Part shown: piece by piece, positions 44,501 to 52,092 of the stretch
Layout of the letters: each line of letters starts with the position of its first letter
Position numbering within the stretch: position 1 is the stretch's first letter
Assembly (NCBI GenBank): GCA_964453115.1
Contig: CAYVRT010000016.1
Span: 1 to 64,000 of the forward strand
Direction: 5' to 3'
Length of the DNA: 64,000 bases
DNA from: JAIWNK01 sp964453115
GTDB lineage: Bacteria; Chloroflexota; Anaerolineae; Anaerolineales; Anaerolineaceae
Notes under the pieces: generated by a model
Databases searched by the model: none
What the model was told of the DNA's origin: nothing
The model's input: the letters and a program-made list of their open reading frames with translations, nothing else
Program-made: the position numbers and the translations under genes

Positions 44501-45967
44501 ATGCCCAACCAATGGACCTATCGTTATCAACTGTACAAACACTTGCAGGCCAATGCTGGCACCATCTACGCCGAAGCCCGCAAAGCCGCCGAAGAAATTG
44601 GCCTGCTGCCCGATTATCGCGGCAACCTTGGCCTGACCGGTGCCGTCTCCGGCTGCCATGGGCTGCTCTCGCGGCAGGTAGAAGAAGCAATGCACGACTC
44701 GGCGCGCAAGGTCATCCCCAGCGCAGCGCTGGATGAGCAGCTGCGCGATGTCGTCAAATCGGTTTACGGTGATGACTATGACGCAGCGCTGATTAACACC
44801 TGTGAGGCTGCGCTGGCAACCTGTTTCGATGTGCTGTGCATGCCGCCCACCCTCGGCAAGGGCGAACCCTACCGCACCCGCTACCTGGCACTCTACGAGC
44901 GGCACCTCCACCATCAAGGCGCCTATGGCCGCCCCTTCCCGCCCAAGTATAAGGAAATCAACGCCGAGCGCGGCGAAGCGGCTGGTGAATATGGTGTGCA
45001 GGGCAAGCGCGCCTTCAATCTGGATACGATTGTGGTCAAGCCAATTGGGGCAACCTATGAAGCGCATGGCATCAAATACAATCCCATCCCCAACATGCTG
45101 CATGTAGATGCGCGCGCCACCCTGGAACGTCTGGCACAGGCTGCCGCCCGACAACCCGAGTTGCTCTCTGGCATCGCCTCACTCGGCTACGACACCCCGG
45201 GCTACGGCTATGGCGAAAAAGATGCCAATGGCGCCCCGCTTTTGCAGGTTGGCATGGCCCAATTGGCCGCCGAGTATGACATTCCCTACATTGTGGACAA
45301 TGCCTGGGGTGCGCCGTTCATCGGCACCGATATCCGCCTCAACGGGGCTGATGTGATGATGTATTCAATGGACAAGGCTGCTGGCGCCCCAACCTGCGGG
45401 CTGATCATTGGCAAGGAAGAGCCAATGGTGCTGGTGCGCCGCGCTCTGGGCATTCATGGCGCACGGTATGGCACGCTCTCCTCACACGGCAAGGCCGCCT
45501 ATGTGGGCTTCGACCCGGGCAAAGAAGCACTCGCCGGGGCAATTGCTGCCCTGCGCATTCTGCGCGACACGCCGCAGGTTGCCCTGACCGCCCTGGATGA
45601 TTTGTATCGCATCACGCTTGAGGAATTCGAAGCGCTGCCAGCCGCCCTGCGTCAGGGCTGGACGATTTACAAATCGCCCAATTGCCTCTCGGTGGAATTA
45701 AACTACGCCGACATGTGGCTGAATGGTCAGCAAGGCCTGCCCATCTTCTCGATCGAGGATATGTATGCGGGCAGTCACATCCTGCAACAGGCCATGTCGC
45801 AAATGGGCATGATCCCAACCATTGCCTACGATGCCAATATCATGGTCTCGAATGGCGTTGGCAACCTGGATGAAGAAGGCCGCCTGCTGGAAGGGCCAAC
45901 CCGCCTGGCAGTGCGCGGCATGTTCAAGATTATTGAAATCCTTGCCCGCTACGCCAAATTGATCTAA
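44501..45967 (+). CDS. PLP-dependent enzyme of fold type I, specific family unknown
   Basis: 488 aa. The aspartate that contacts the PLP nitrogen is likely D266 (YIVDNAWGAP), and the Schiff-base lysine is likely K292 (MYSMDKAAGAP). These spacings fit fold-type I aminotransferases, beta-eliminating lyases and SelA/SepSecS-like enzymes. I could not place it in a named family. Its position as first gene after gntR and ahead of the cobalamin genes suggests that it acts on the mutase product or substrate, perhaps cleaving an amino-keto acid as OrtB does, although OrtB has a different PLP fold. Ribosome-binding site AAGGAG at proper spacing. Confidence 0.75.
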   Translation: MPNQWTYRYQLYKHLQANAGTIYAEARKAAEEIGLLPDYRGNLGLTGAVSGCHGLLSRQVEEAMHDSARKVIPSAALDEQLRDVVKSVYGDDYDAALINTCEAALATCFDVLCMPPTLGKGEPYRTRYLALYERHLHHQGAYGRPFPPKYKEINAERGEAAGEYGVQGKRAFNLDTIVVKPIGATYEAHGIKYNPIPNMLHVDARATLERLAQAAARQPELLSGIASLGYDTPGYGYGEKDANGAPLLQVGMAQLAAEYDIPYIVDNAWGAPFIGTDIRLNGADVMMYSMDKAAGAPTCGLIIGKEEPMVLVRRALGIHGARYGTLSSHGKAAYVGFDPGKEALAGAIAALRILRDTPQVALTALDDLYRITLEEFEALPAALRQGWTIYKSPNCLSVELNYADMWLNGQQGLPIFSIEDMYAGSHILQQAMSQMGMIPTIAYDANIMVSNGVGNLDEEGRLLEGPTRLAVRGMFKIIEILARYAKLI

Positions 45968-45997
45968 AGCAGCTCCATCCTGCTGCATCCAATGAGA

Positions 45998-46036
45998 CCT
46001 GCCCCGCCCCCGCACCGCTTTGCGGGGCGGGGCAGG
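45998..46036. repeat. Strong intergenic hairpin inside the operon
   Basis: CCTGCCCCGCCCC (45998-46010) pairs perfectly with GGGGCGGGGCAGG (46024-46036), a 13-bp stem. No T-tract follows, so it is not a normal terminator. It may stabilise the upstream mRNA segment, reduce expression of the following genes, or be a dispersed repeat. Confidence 0.72.
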
Positions 46037-46059
46037 CAATTACACAGCCAGGAGGTACG

Positions 46060-46287
46060 ATGACCGCTACCGAACATGTACTCGATGCACTCGACCTGGA
46101 AACCTTCCTCATCTGTCAGGATGAAGACCAGGCACGTCAGTTGGCGCTGGCACTGGCTGGCGAACTGGGTCTGGCGCATGCCGACCTGGTGTTTGTTGAA
46201 CATCAAGGGCTGGGGGCACGGGTACGCATCCGCTGCTACATCCATCACCCCGGGCAGGGCTATGCCTGGCTCAAGGAGGAAGGATGA
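46060..46287 (+). CDS. Small protein resembling the KamE/aminomutase dimerisation domain
   Basis: 75 aa, preceded by AGGAGG. The pattern ALALAGELGLAHADLVFVEHQ followed by GLGARVRIRCYIHH resembles the N-terminal dimerisation domain of the lysine 5,6-aminomutase small subunit (helix with LAxELGL, strand with acidic loop, second strand). If so, the domain that is fused to the B12 domain in KamE is a separate polypeptide here. The stop overlaps the next start in an ATGA junction. The resemblance is judged by eye and needs a profile search. Confidence 0.6.
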   Translation: MTATEHVLDALDLETFLICQDEDQARQLALALAGELGLAHADLVFVEHQGLGARVRIRCYIHHPGQGYAWLKEEG

Positions 46288-48107
46288 AAACCATCCTGCT
46301 CGCCCCGCTCGACCCGGTTCACGACAACGCCATCAAATTACTGAAACGCAAGTTAGAATCCGCTGGCTACCGCGCCCTGACCATGCCGCCCGGCGTTTCA
46401 GAAGAGGAAGTAATTGCCCTGGCGCTGCAAGAACACCCGGCTGCCATCCTGGTCAGCCGCACGCTGGGTTACAAAGTGGCCGAAACCCTCGGTCACCTGG
46501 TGGACCTGGCCGAGGCAGCCGGGCTGCGCCCGGCCACGCGCCTGGGCGTGGGTGGAATGGCACTCACCCAGGAAGTGGGCGCCGAGCTAGGCTTTGACGG
46601 TTGCTTTGTTGGCACGTTGGATATGGAAGCTGTGCTGGCCTTCATTGAAGGTCGCCCGCTGCCTTCCGTTGGCAGCAGCGCCGCTGCCGCTGCCGAAGTA
46701 CGCCGCAAGCCAGACCTGACCGAGGGCTTCCATTACACCTTTCGCGATGAAAAAATTGCCCGCCTGCTGGATGCAATCACCGAGCAGCTGCTGAGCTGGG
46801 CCCAGAACAAGCAATCGCCGGCGATTGAGCGCGCCCGCCTCCGGGCAGAACTATTGCGCGAAACCAACCCGGTCAGCCGCTCTGCCCTGCTGGAACGCTA
46901 CCTCAGCTTCTGCGATGGCGAGATTCAGGCCTTTTACCGCCAGGGTCAGTTACCCGCCGGGGTGCGCCGTCTGGAAGCAGAAGAAATTGCCCGCGCCCCG
47001 CGGCGCCTTGAGCAGCCCCTGCCGCCTTTTCAATCCCTGCGTCACCCACAAAGCAAAACCCGTCCGCTTTTCTTTGCGCAATATGGCACGGGCTGCCCAA
47101 TTATGGATGCCGCCCACGTGCGCATTGCTGAGGCCTGGGGGATTGATGGCGTGCTGCACTTCGACCCCTCCTGGGGCGCACAGCGCGAGGGCCTGCTGGA
47201 AGGCCTGCTAACCCATGAACACGATGGCACCATCATCACCTTCGAGAACCTGCACTTCATCCGCAGCTTCATGCACCCATCCACGCTTTGGAATGTGCGC
47301 GGACACCGTGGCCTGAACACACCCGAAACCCAGGTGCTTGCCCAGGCTGCTGGTGCCGACCTGCTCAAGATTAACATCCCTTATGGCAGCACAGGCGGCG
47401 GCACAGACCCCGAACGCCTGGCCGTGGATGGCATCTATTCCGTTCGCCTGGCAGGCGAATTTGGCCTGCCGTTCGACATTCCAGGAAATGATGAATTAAG
47501 TGGCGTCCCGCCGCACAAGACCTTTGCCGGGTTGCTGGTGATGGTCATGCTCGGTCTCAAGCTCGGCGCCCGCCCCATCCCCAAGCCCCTGCTGTGCTAT
47601 TCGCCCTATATGACGATTGAAGGGCTGATGGATGATAACTACGTGGATATGAACATCGCCAAGCTGAATGTCTGGCACGAGATTGTGGATGCGCCCATCT
47701 GGCCGGGCGAGCCGATTGGCTTCATGACCCATACGCCCGAACGAGTTCAAAGTGCGCTGACAACCGCCATCCATGCCGCCCTGGCAAGCAGTTGTGGCGC
47801 GGCCGCAGCAACGATTGCCTCCTCGGATGAGGCCTACTCAAAAGGCCCCATCTCCGGCCCGGCCCGGGTGGACACGCTGCGCGCAACCCGCGAGATGCTG
47901 CGCTTCTTTGGCTCAGCGGGCATTCAGCCCACACAGCGCGCCGCCGAATTGCAGGCGCAGCTGCACGAAGACATTACCGCCACGCTGCAAGCGATTGCCA
48001 AACGCGGCGATTTTGTCGCCGCCATCTATGAAGGGCTGCTCGGCACCCCAAGCGACGGCCTCTACCCCGGACGCACCGGGCGCGGCAGCATTCAAACGAT
48101 TGGCTAA
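46284..48107 (+). CDS. Cobalamin-binding-like domain fused to aminomutase-type TIM barrel
   Basis: 607 aa. The N-terminal 125 residues resemble the Rossmann B12 domain: LLAPLDPVHDNA (His13 in the DxHxxG-like position, the Gly replaced by Ala and the Asp one place off), then VSRTLG and RLGVGGMAL near the expected loops. Lys18, Lys21 and Lys23 lie where KamE and OraE have the PLP-forming lysine. From about residue 255 a barrel-like catalytic domain follows (GTGCPIMDAAHVRIAEAWGID, LLKINIPYGSTGGG, TIASSDEAYSKGPISGPARVDTLRATR). OraE has the reverse domain order. I infer a PLP/adenosylcobalamin aminomutase-like enzyme. Confidence 0.68.
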   Translation: MKTILLAPLDPVHDNAIKLLKRKLESAGYRALTMPPGVSEEEVIALALQEHPAAILVSRTLGYKVAETLGHLVDLAEAAGLRPATRLGVGGMALTQEVGAELGFDGCFVGTLDMEAVLAFIEGRPLPSVGSSAAAAAEVRRKPDLTEGFHYTFRDEKIARLLDAITEQLLSWAQNKQSPAIERARLRAELLRETNPVSRSALLERYLSFCDGEIQAFYRQGQLPAGVRRLEAEEIARAPRRLEQPLPPFQSLRHPQSKTRPLFFAQYGTGCPIMDAAHVRIAEAWGIDGVLHFDPSWGAQREGLLEGLLTHEHDGTIITFENLHFIRSFMHPSTLWNVRGHRGLNTPETQVLAQAAGADLLKINIPYGSTGGGTDPERLAVDGIYSVRLAGEFGLPFDIPGNDELSGVPPHKTFAGLLVMVMLGLKLGARPIPKPLLCYSPYMTIEGLMDDNYVDMNIAKLNVWHEIVDAPIWPGEPIGFMTHTPERVQSALTTAIHAALASSCGAAAATIASSDEAYSKGPISGPARVDTLRATREMLRFFGSAGIQPTQRAAELQAQLHEDITATLQAIAKRGDFVAAIYEGLLGTPSDGLYPGRTGRGSIQTIG

Positions 48108-48108
48108 G

Positions 48109-49131
48109 ATGCAAACGCTGGGCTTTGCCGGGGTTGCCAAAAACACGGGCAAAACAACCACCGCCCTGGCTGTGCTGCACCTGGCAGGGCAGGACGGACT
48201 GCGCCTCTGCCTGACCAGCATCGGCTATGATGGCGAAGAACGCGACCACGTCACCGGTCTGCCCAAGCCGCGCTATGCCCTGCCCGGCGGTTGCCTGGTT
48301 GCCAGTGCGCAACGCTGCCTGCAAGCCAGCCCAGCGGGGCTGCGCATTCTGCACACAACCGATATTCAAACCATCCTCGGCCCAATCCAAATTGCCGAGG
48401 TCATCCATCCCGGCCTGGTGCTGATTGCCGGGCCAAACCAGCAAACGCAAATTGAAGCAGTGCTGGCCGAGTTTGCAGAGCGCGGCGGTCAGCTCGGCCT
48501 GCTGGATGGAGCGCTCAACCGCCTGATGCCGCTGGCGGCTGCCGACGGGCTGTTAATCAGCACTGGGGCAGCCTTTGATGAAGACCCAACCCGCCTGCTG
48601 GAACACGCCGCCGCATTCACAGCCCTCTTCCGCCTGCCCACCCTGGCTGAAAAGCGGCCTGTCAGCCTGCCGCATGGCAGCCTGCTGGGTGCCGAACAGG
48701 CCGCACAGCTTGGGCAACAGTTGCGCTCCGGGCTGGATTGGGTCAGTTTGCCCAGCGCCGCTGCACCGCAGCACTGCCTCAACGCTGCCCGTCAGGCAAC
48801 CCGCCCGGTCACATGGTGCTTTGGCAACCCCCTGCGCATGATGGCCGCCGGAGACCCGCGCGATTGGCAGGCATTCATTAACCTGGTGCAAAACGCTCAG
48901 GGCGGACGGGTGGGCGTTGCACAGCCGATCCCGTTGTATGCCCTGACGATCAACCCTTTCTACCCGCGTTACCTGGCGGCAGCCGGGCGTTACGAACCGG
49001 CCTACCTGCCCGCCGCCAACCTGTTGGCACAGGCCCAGGCTGCCCTGCCACAGCTGCCCATCCTGGATTTGCAGCTCCAGGGCGCCGAAGCACTGCGACC
49101 CTGGTTACCCTTTTTGAGGAAAGTGAAATGA
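48109..49131 (+). CDS. P-loop protein, candidate mutase reactivation factor
   Basis: 340 aa. A phosphate-binding loop GVAKNTGKTTT at residues 8-18 has a slightly atypical spacing (five residues between the glycines). A DGALNR segment at about 137-142 could supply a Walker B-like acidic residue. No family is recognised with certainty. It starts 1 base after the mutase-like gene and overlaps the next in an ATGA junction. By analogy with accessory proteins encoded next to other B12 mutases, it may exchange or protect the cofactor; this is inference. It could equally be a kinase or dethiobiotin-synthetase-like ligase. Confidence 0.6.
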   Translation: MQTLGFAGVAKNTGKTTTALAVLHLAGQDGLRLCLTSIGYDGEERDHVTGLPKPRYALPGGCLVASAQRCLQASPAGLRILHTTDIQTILGPIQIAEVIHPGLVLIAGPNQQTQIEAVLAEFAERGGQLGLLDGALNRLMPLAAADGLLISTGAAFDEDPTRLLEHAAAFTALFRLPTLAEKRPVSLPHGSLLGAEQAAQLGQQLRSGLDWVSLPSAAAPQHCLNAARQATRPVTWCFGNPLRMMAAGDPRDWQAFINLVQNAQGGRVGVAQPIPLYALTINPFYPRYLAAAGRYEPAYLPAANLLAQAQAALPQLPILDLQLQGAEALRPWLPFLRKVK

Positions 49132-49568
49132 CCGACCCCTATCAAAACCAACTTTTGAACACAGGCAGTCCATGCGCAGCCCATCTCCCCGTCCCGGCCC
49201 GGCTGGTGTGCATCCTCCATGCACGCGCCGAGGCACGCGGCCTGAGCCTGGCGCCCTTCCCCTCACGGGCTGTCCTGAAACACGAAGTGCATGAGCTGAT
49301 TCTGACCGCCGAAGCCGCCGCCCCCGGTCAAACCGTCAACCGCATTGCCTACCTGGCCTTCTTTGAGGTGCTGGAAAGCGGCATTCTCTGGGCAGGCGAT
49401 ACCATCCGCCTCGGCGAGCAAGTGCTGGGGCAGCTGGCTGGCTATGACATGACGCACATGCCCAATCACATGAACATCATTTTGCGCAGCAGCGAACCAC
49501 TCCAAACCGGCCTGGAACTGGGGCTGGAACTGGGGCAGTTGCTGCGCTTTGAACACACCCAAGCCTGA
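49128..49568 (+). CDS. Small conserved-looking protein of unknown function in the cobalamin operon
   Basis: 146 aa, no signal or membrane segment. The middle has a HELILTAEAAAPGQTVNRIAY stretch and the C-terminus a His-rich GYDMTHMPNHMNIILR, which looks like a conserved binding site. I do not recognise a named family. Overlaps the P-loop gene by 4 bases and precedes the dehydrogenase by 11, so it is made with the pathway enzymes. OrtA has a comparable place and size in ortA-ortB units but shows no visible similarity. Confidence 0.58.
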   Translation: MTDPYQNQLLNTGSPCAAHLPVPARLVCILHARAEARGLSLAPFPSRAVLKHEVHELILTAEAAAPGQTVNRIAYLAFFEVLESGILWAGDTIRLGEQVLGQLAGYDMTHMPNHMNIILRSSEPLQTGLELGLELGQLLRFEHTQA

Positions 49569-49579
49569 GGAGACCTGCG

Positions 49580-50485
49580 ATGACCATTCAAGTTGCTGTT
49601 TTGGGCTGCGGGCATATCGGCCACTATGCCGCCCGCGCCGTCCATCTGGCCGATGATATGAACCTGGTGGGTATCATTGAACTGCCCGAACGGATTGCTG
49701 CGGCACAGGCCGAGCTACCCGGCATGCCATTTGCCACCCGGCTGGAAGATCTGCCCACCCGCCCGGATGTTGCCATTCTGTGCGTGCCAACCCGCGCCGT
49801 GCAAGCCCTGGCCCCCGGCCTGCTGACACAAGGCATTCACACCGTGGATTGCTTCGACATGCACGGCGAGCCATTTCTACAGCTCAAGGCTGCCTGCGAA
49901 GGGCCGGCACAGCAACATGGTGCAGTTGCCATCCTGGGCGCCGGCGTAGACCCCGGCATCAGCACCCTCGTCCGCGCCCTGTTTGAAATTTGGGCGCCAA
50001 CCGGTTTGACCTACGTCACCTATGGCCCTGGGATGAGCATGGGGCATACCGTTGCCGCCAAATCGTACCCCGGCGTGCGCGATGCCCTCTCCATCACCCG
50101 CCCTGGCGACCCCGGTTGCCATAAGCGCGACCTGTATCTGGAACTGCAACCCGGCGCCGATTTTGAGCAGGTCAAGGCACAAATTCTGGCCGATTCTTAC
50201 TTCTGCCACGATGATGTGCGCGTCTTTGCGGTTGACGACGTGACCCCGCTGGTTGATATGGGCCATGCCATTCACATCTGGCGCAAGGGTGGCGCAAGCG
50301 GCGTGGATAATCAGCTGCTCGACTTCCAAACCACCTTCCACAACCCGGCCTCCACTGCCCAGGTGATGGTTGCGGCAGCGCGCGCCTGCACTCGCCTTCC
50401 AGCCGGAGTCCACACCCTGCTGGAAGTGCCGCTCTATGCCTTTTTACCCCAATCGCTGAACGAGTTAATGAAACGCCTGGTATGA
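49580..50485 (+). CDS. Diaminopimelate/2,4-diaminopentanoate dehydrogenase-like protein
   Basis: 301 aa NAD(P)-dependent oxidoreductase. The Rossmann motif VLGCGHIGHYAARAV is at the start. The C-terminal half has YGPGMSMGHTVAAK, matching the substrate-binding GPGxSxGHxxA region of meso-diaminopimelate dehydrogenase (Ddh) and 2,4-diaminopentanoate dehydrogenase. It would oxidatively deaminate a D-configured amino centre of a diamino acid. It shares an ATGA junction with the racemase gene. In ornithine fermentation the analogous enzyme takes the mutase product, which fits its position here. Exact substrate unknown. Confidence 0.75.
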   Translation: MTIQVAVLGCGHIGHYAARAVHLADDMNLVGIIELPERIAAAQAELPGMPFATRLEDLPTRPDVAILCVPTRAVQALAPGLLTQGIHTVDCFDMHGEPFLQLKAACEGPAQQHGAVAILGAGVDPGISTLVRALFEIWAPTGLTYVTYGPGMSMGHTVAAKSYPGVRDALSITRPGDPGCHKRDLYLELQPGADFEQVKAQILADSYFCHDDVRVFAVDDVTPLVDMGHAIHIWRKGGASGVDNQLLDFQTTFHNPASTAQVMVAAARACTRLPAGVHTLLEVPLYAFLPQSLNELMKRLV

Positions 50486-51597
50486 ATCGTTTTCAGCACC
50501 CGCACCCCACCTGGGTTGAAGTTGACCTGAGCGCCATTGCCCACAACACGCGGCAGCTACGTCAGGTCACAGGCACCGACATCATGGCCGTGGTAAAGGC
50601 TGAGGGCTATGGGCATGGCATGATCCCGGTTGCGCACACGGCACTGGAAAACGGGGCCACCTGGCTGGGCGTGGCGCGCCTGTCCGAAGCACGCGCACTG
50701 CGCACCGCCCGCATTGCCGCACCCACGCTGGTGTTTGGGCTGCTCACGCCCGAAGAAGTGGATGAGGCAATTGCCAACGACATCTCCGTCACACTGCACA
50801 GCTTTGAGTCAGCCGAATGGCTGGCCGAGCGCGCCGCTGCCCTGGGCCGCCCCGTCCATGCCCACCTGAAGGTGGATAGCGGCATGGGGCGGCTGGGCGT
50901 GCTGCCCGAGCAGGCACTCGCCCTGGCCCAACGCGCCACTGCCTCCGGGCGCATCCTGCTGGAAGGGCTGTACAGTCACCTGGCCGAAGTAGATGATGAC
51001 CCACAAGCCGCCCTGACTGCACAGCAGGTGCAACGCTTTCTCGATGCGCTGCACAGCCTGCAAAGCGCCGGGCTACGCCCGCCCTGGGTGCACCTGGCAA
51101 ATTCTGCCGCCGCCTATGCCTTGCCAGCGGCACGCTTCGACATGGTACGCGCCGGTTCAGCCATTGTTGGGCTGCGCCCCTTCTATTACGCCCCCTTCCC
51201 GGCTGAGATGCGCCGCTCGCTCAGCTGGCACGCCCAGCTGGCAGATTGCAAACGCCTACCGGCTGGCTGGAACGTCAGTTATGGGCAGGAATATCGGGCC
51301 AACGGTGATGAATGGATAGGCATCATCCCCGTTGGCTATGGCGATGGCCTGCGGCGGCAGAGCGGCAATCAGGTGCTGATTGGCGGTCAGCGCGCCCCGG
51401 TTGTTGGGCGGGTGTGCATTGATCAATGCATGGTGCGCCTGCCACAGTACACACCGCCCGGCAGCCTGGTGACAATCGTGGGCCGTCAGGGCAAAGAGGC
51501 CATCTACGTTGAAGAACTGGTACAACGTTGGAACAGCTCCGAGGCCGGTGTGACAGCAGGAATTGCTGCCCGAGTGCCGCGCTGTTATGGAACATGA
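50482..51597 (+). CDS. Alanine-racemase-family amino acid racemase
   Basis: 371 aa. N-terminal TIM barrel with the PLP lysine K39 in VVKAEGYGHG, C-terminal beta domain with SYGQEYRANGDEW (contains the expected catalytic Tyr) and VGYGDGLRRQ. It fits Alr, but the KAEGYGHG variant (KADAYGHG in classic Alr) and the operon context suggest a broad or diamino acid racemase supplying the D-form for the mutase. It is the last gene of the operon and shares an ATGA junction with the dehydrogenase. If it is the only alr in the genome, it may make D-Ala for peptidoglycan instead. Confidence 0.85.
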   Translation: MNRFQHPHPTWVEVDLSAIAHNTRQLRQVTGTDIMAVVKAEGYGHGMIPVAHTALENGATWLGVARLSEARALRTARIAAPTLVFGLLTPEEVDEAIANDISVTLHSFESAEWLAERAAALGRPVHAHLKVDSGMGRLGVLPEQALALAQRATASGRILLEGLYSHLAEVDDDPQAALTAQQVQRFLDALHSLQSAGLRPPWVHLANSAAAYALPAARFDMVRAGSAIVGLRPFYYAPFPAEMRRSLSWHAQLADCKRLPAGWNVSYGQEYRANGDEWIGIIPVGYGDGLRRQSGNQVLIGGQRAPVVGRVCIDQCMVRLPQYTPPGSLVTIVGRQGKEAIYVEELVQRWNSSEAGVTAGIAARVPRCYGT

Positions 51598-51613
51598 AAG
51601 CGCGGCCCAGAAT

Positions 51614-52033
51614 TTAGAGGACGGCAGCCACCAGGAAGAAAACAATAAAAACCAAAATCATTATTCCCAAAACTGTGGAATAGTTTTGGGGCGTCACCTG
51701 ATTGTTCTTCGCCATTTTTCGGATGAGCGGAAACAAGCGCCAGTAGAATGATGCGGTTGCGACTGCCAACGCAAACAGGCTCAGGCGTTGCAATGCAAGG
51801 TCAGCAAAGAAAACGATCAACACCAGCAGCAGCAGGAAGATCAACTTTGCTCCAGCAACCCAATTGACCAGGTATTTTACAAACTCGTGAATTTCGGGGT
51901 GCTGTTTTGATTTTTCCCAGGCCGTGAAAACGCCAACTGCATTGGCATACCTGGACCCCGGGGCAAAATACATTGCCAAAACGTTAGAAAACTCCAGAAA
52001 TACAAACGCCAGCAGGACAATTTTCACAAACAT
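51614..52033 (-). CDS. Small membrane protein of the AT-rich trio
   Basis: 139 aa with about four hydrophobic helices (residues 2-22, 58-75, 78-97, 115-137). No family recognised. The ATG at 52033 follows AGGAGTTGACCAT. It lies 60 bases after the flavoprotein gene on the same strand; codon choice and base composition match that gene and not the upstream operon. It is convergent with the racemase gene (16 bases apart). Confidence 0.6.
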   Translation of the reverse strand: MFVKIVLLAFVFLEFSNVLAMYFAPGSRYANAVGVFTAWEKSKQHPEIHEFVKYLVNWVAGAKLIFLLLLVLIVFFADLALQRLSLFALAVATASFYWRLFPLIRKMAKNNQVTPQNYSTVLGIMILVFIVFFLVAAVL

Positions 52034-52092
52034 ATGGTCAACTCCTGAATGAATATTTTGGCGCACTGTTAAACAGCAGCCAGGTACTGTTT

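Noticed and set aside
44501..51597. Direct annotation as the ornithine oraS-oraE-ord-ortAB operon
   Set aside because: Domain order, sizes and several families do not match the clostridial genes; only the set of activities is parallel.
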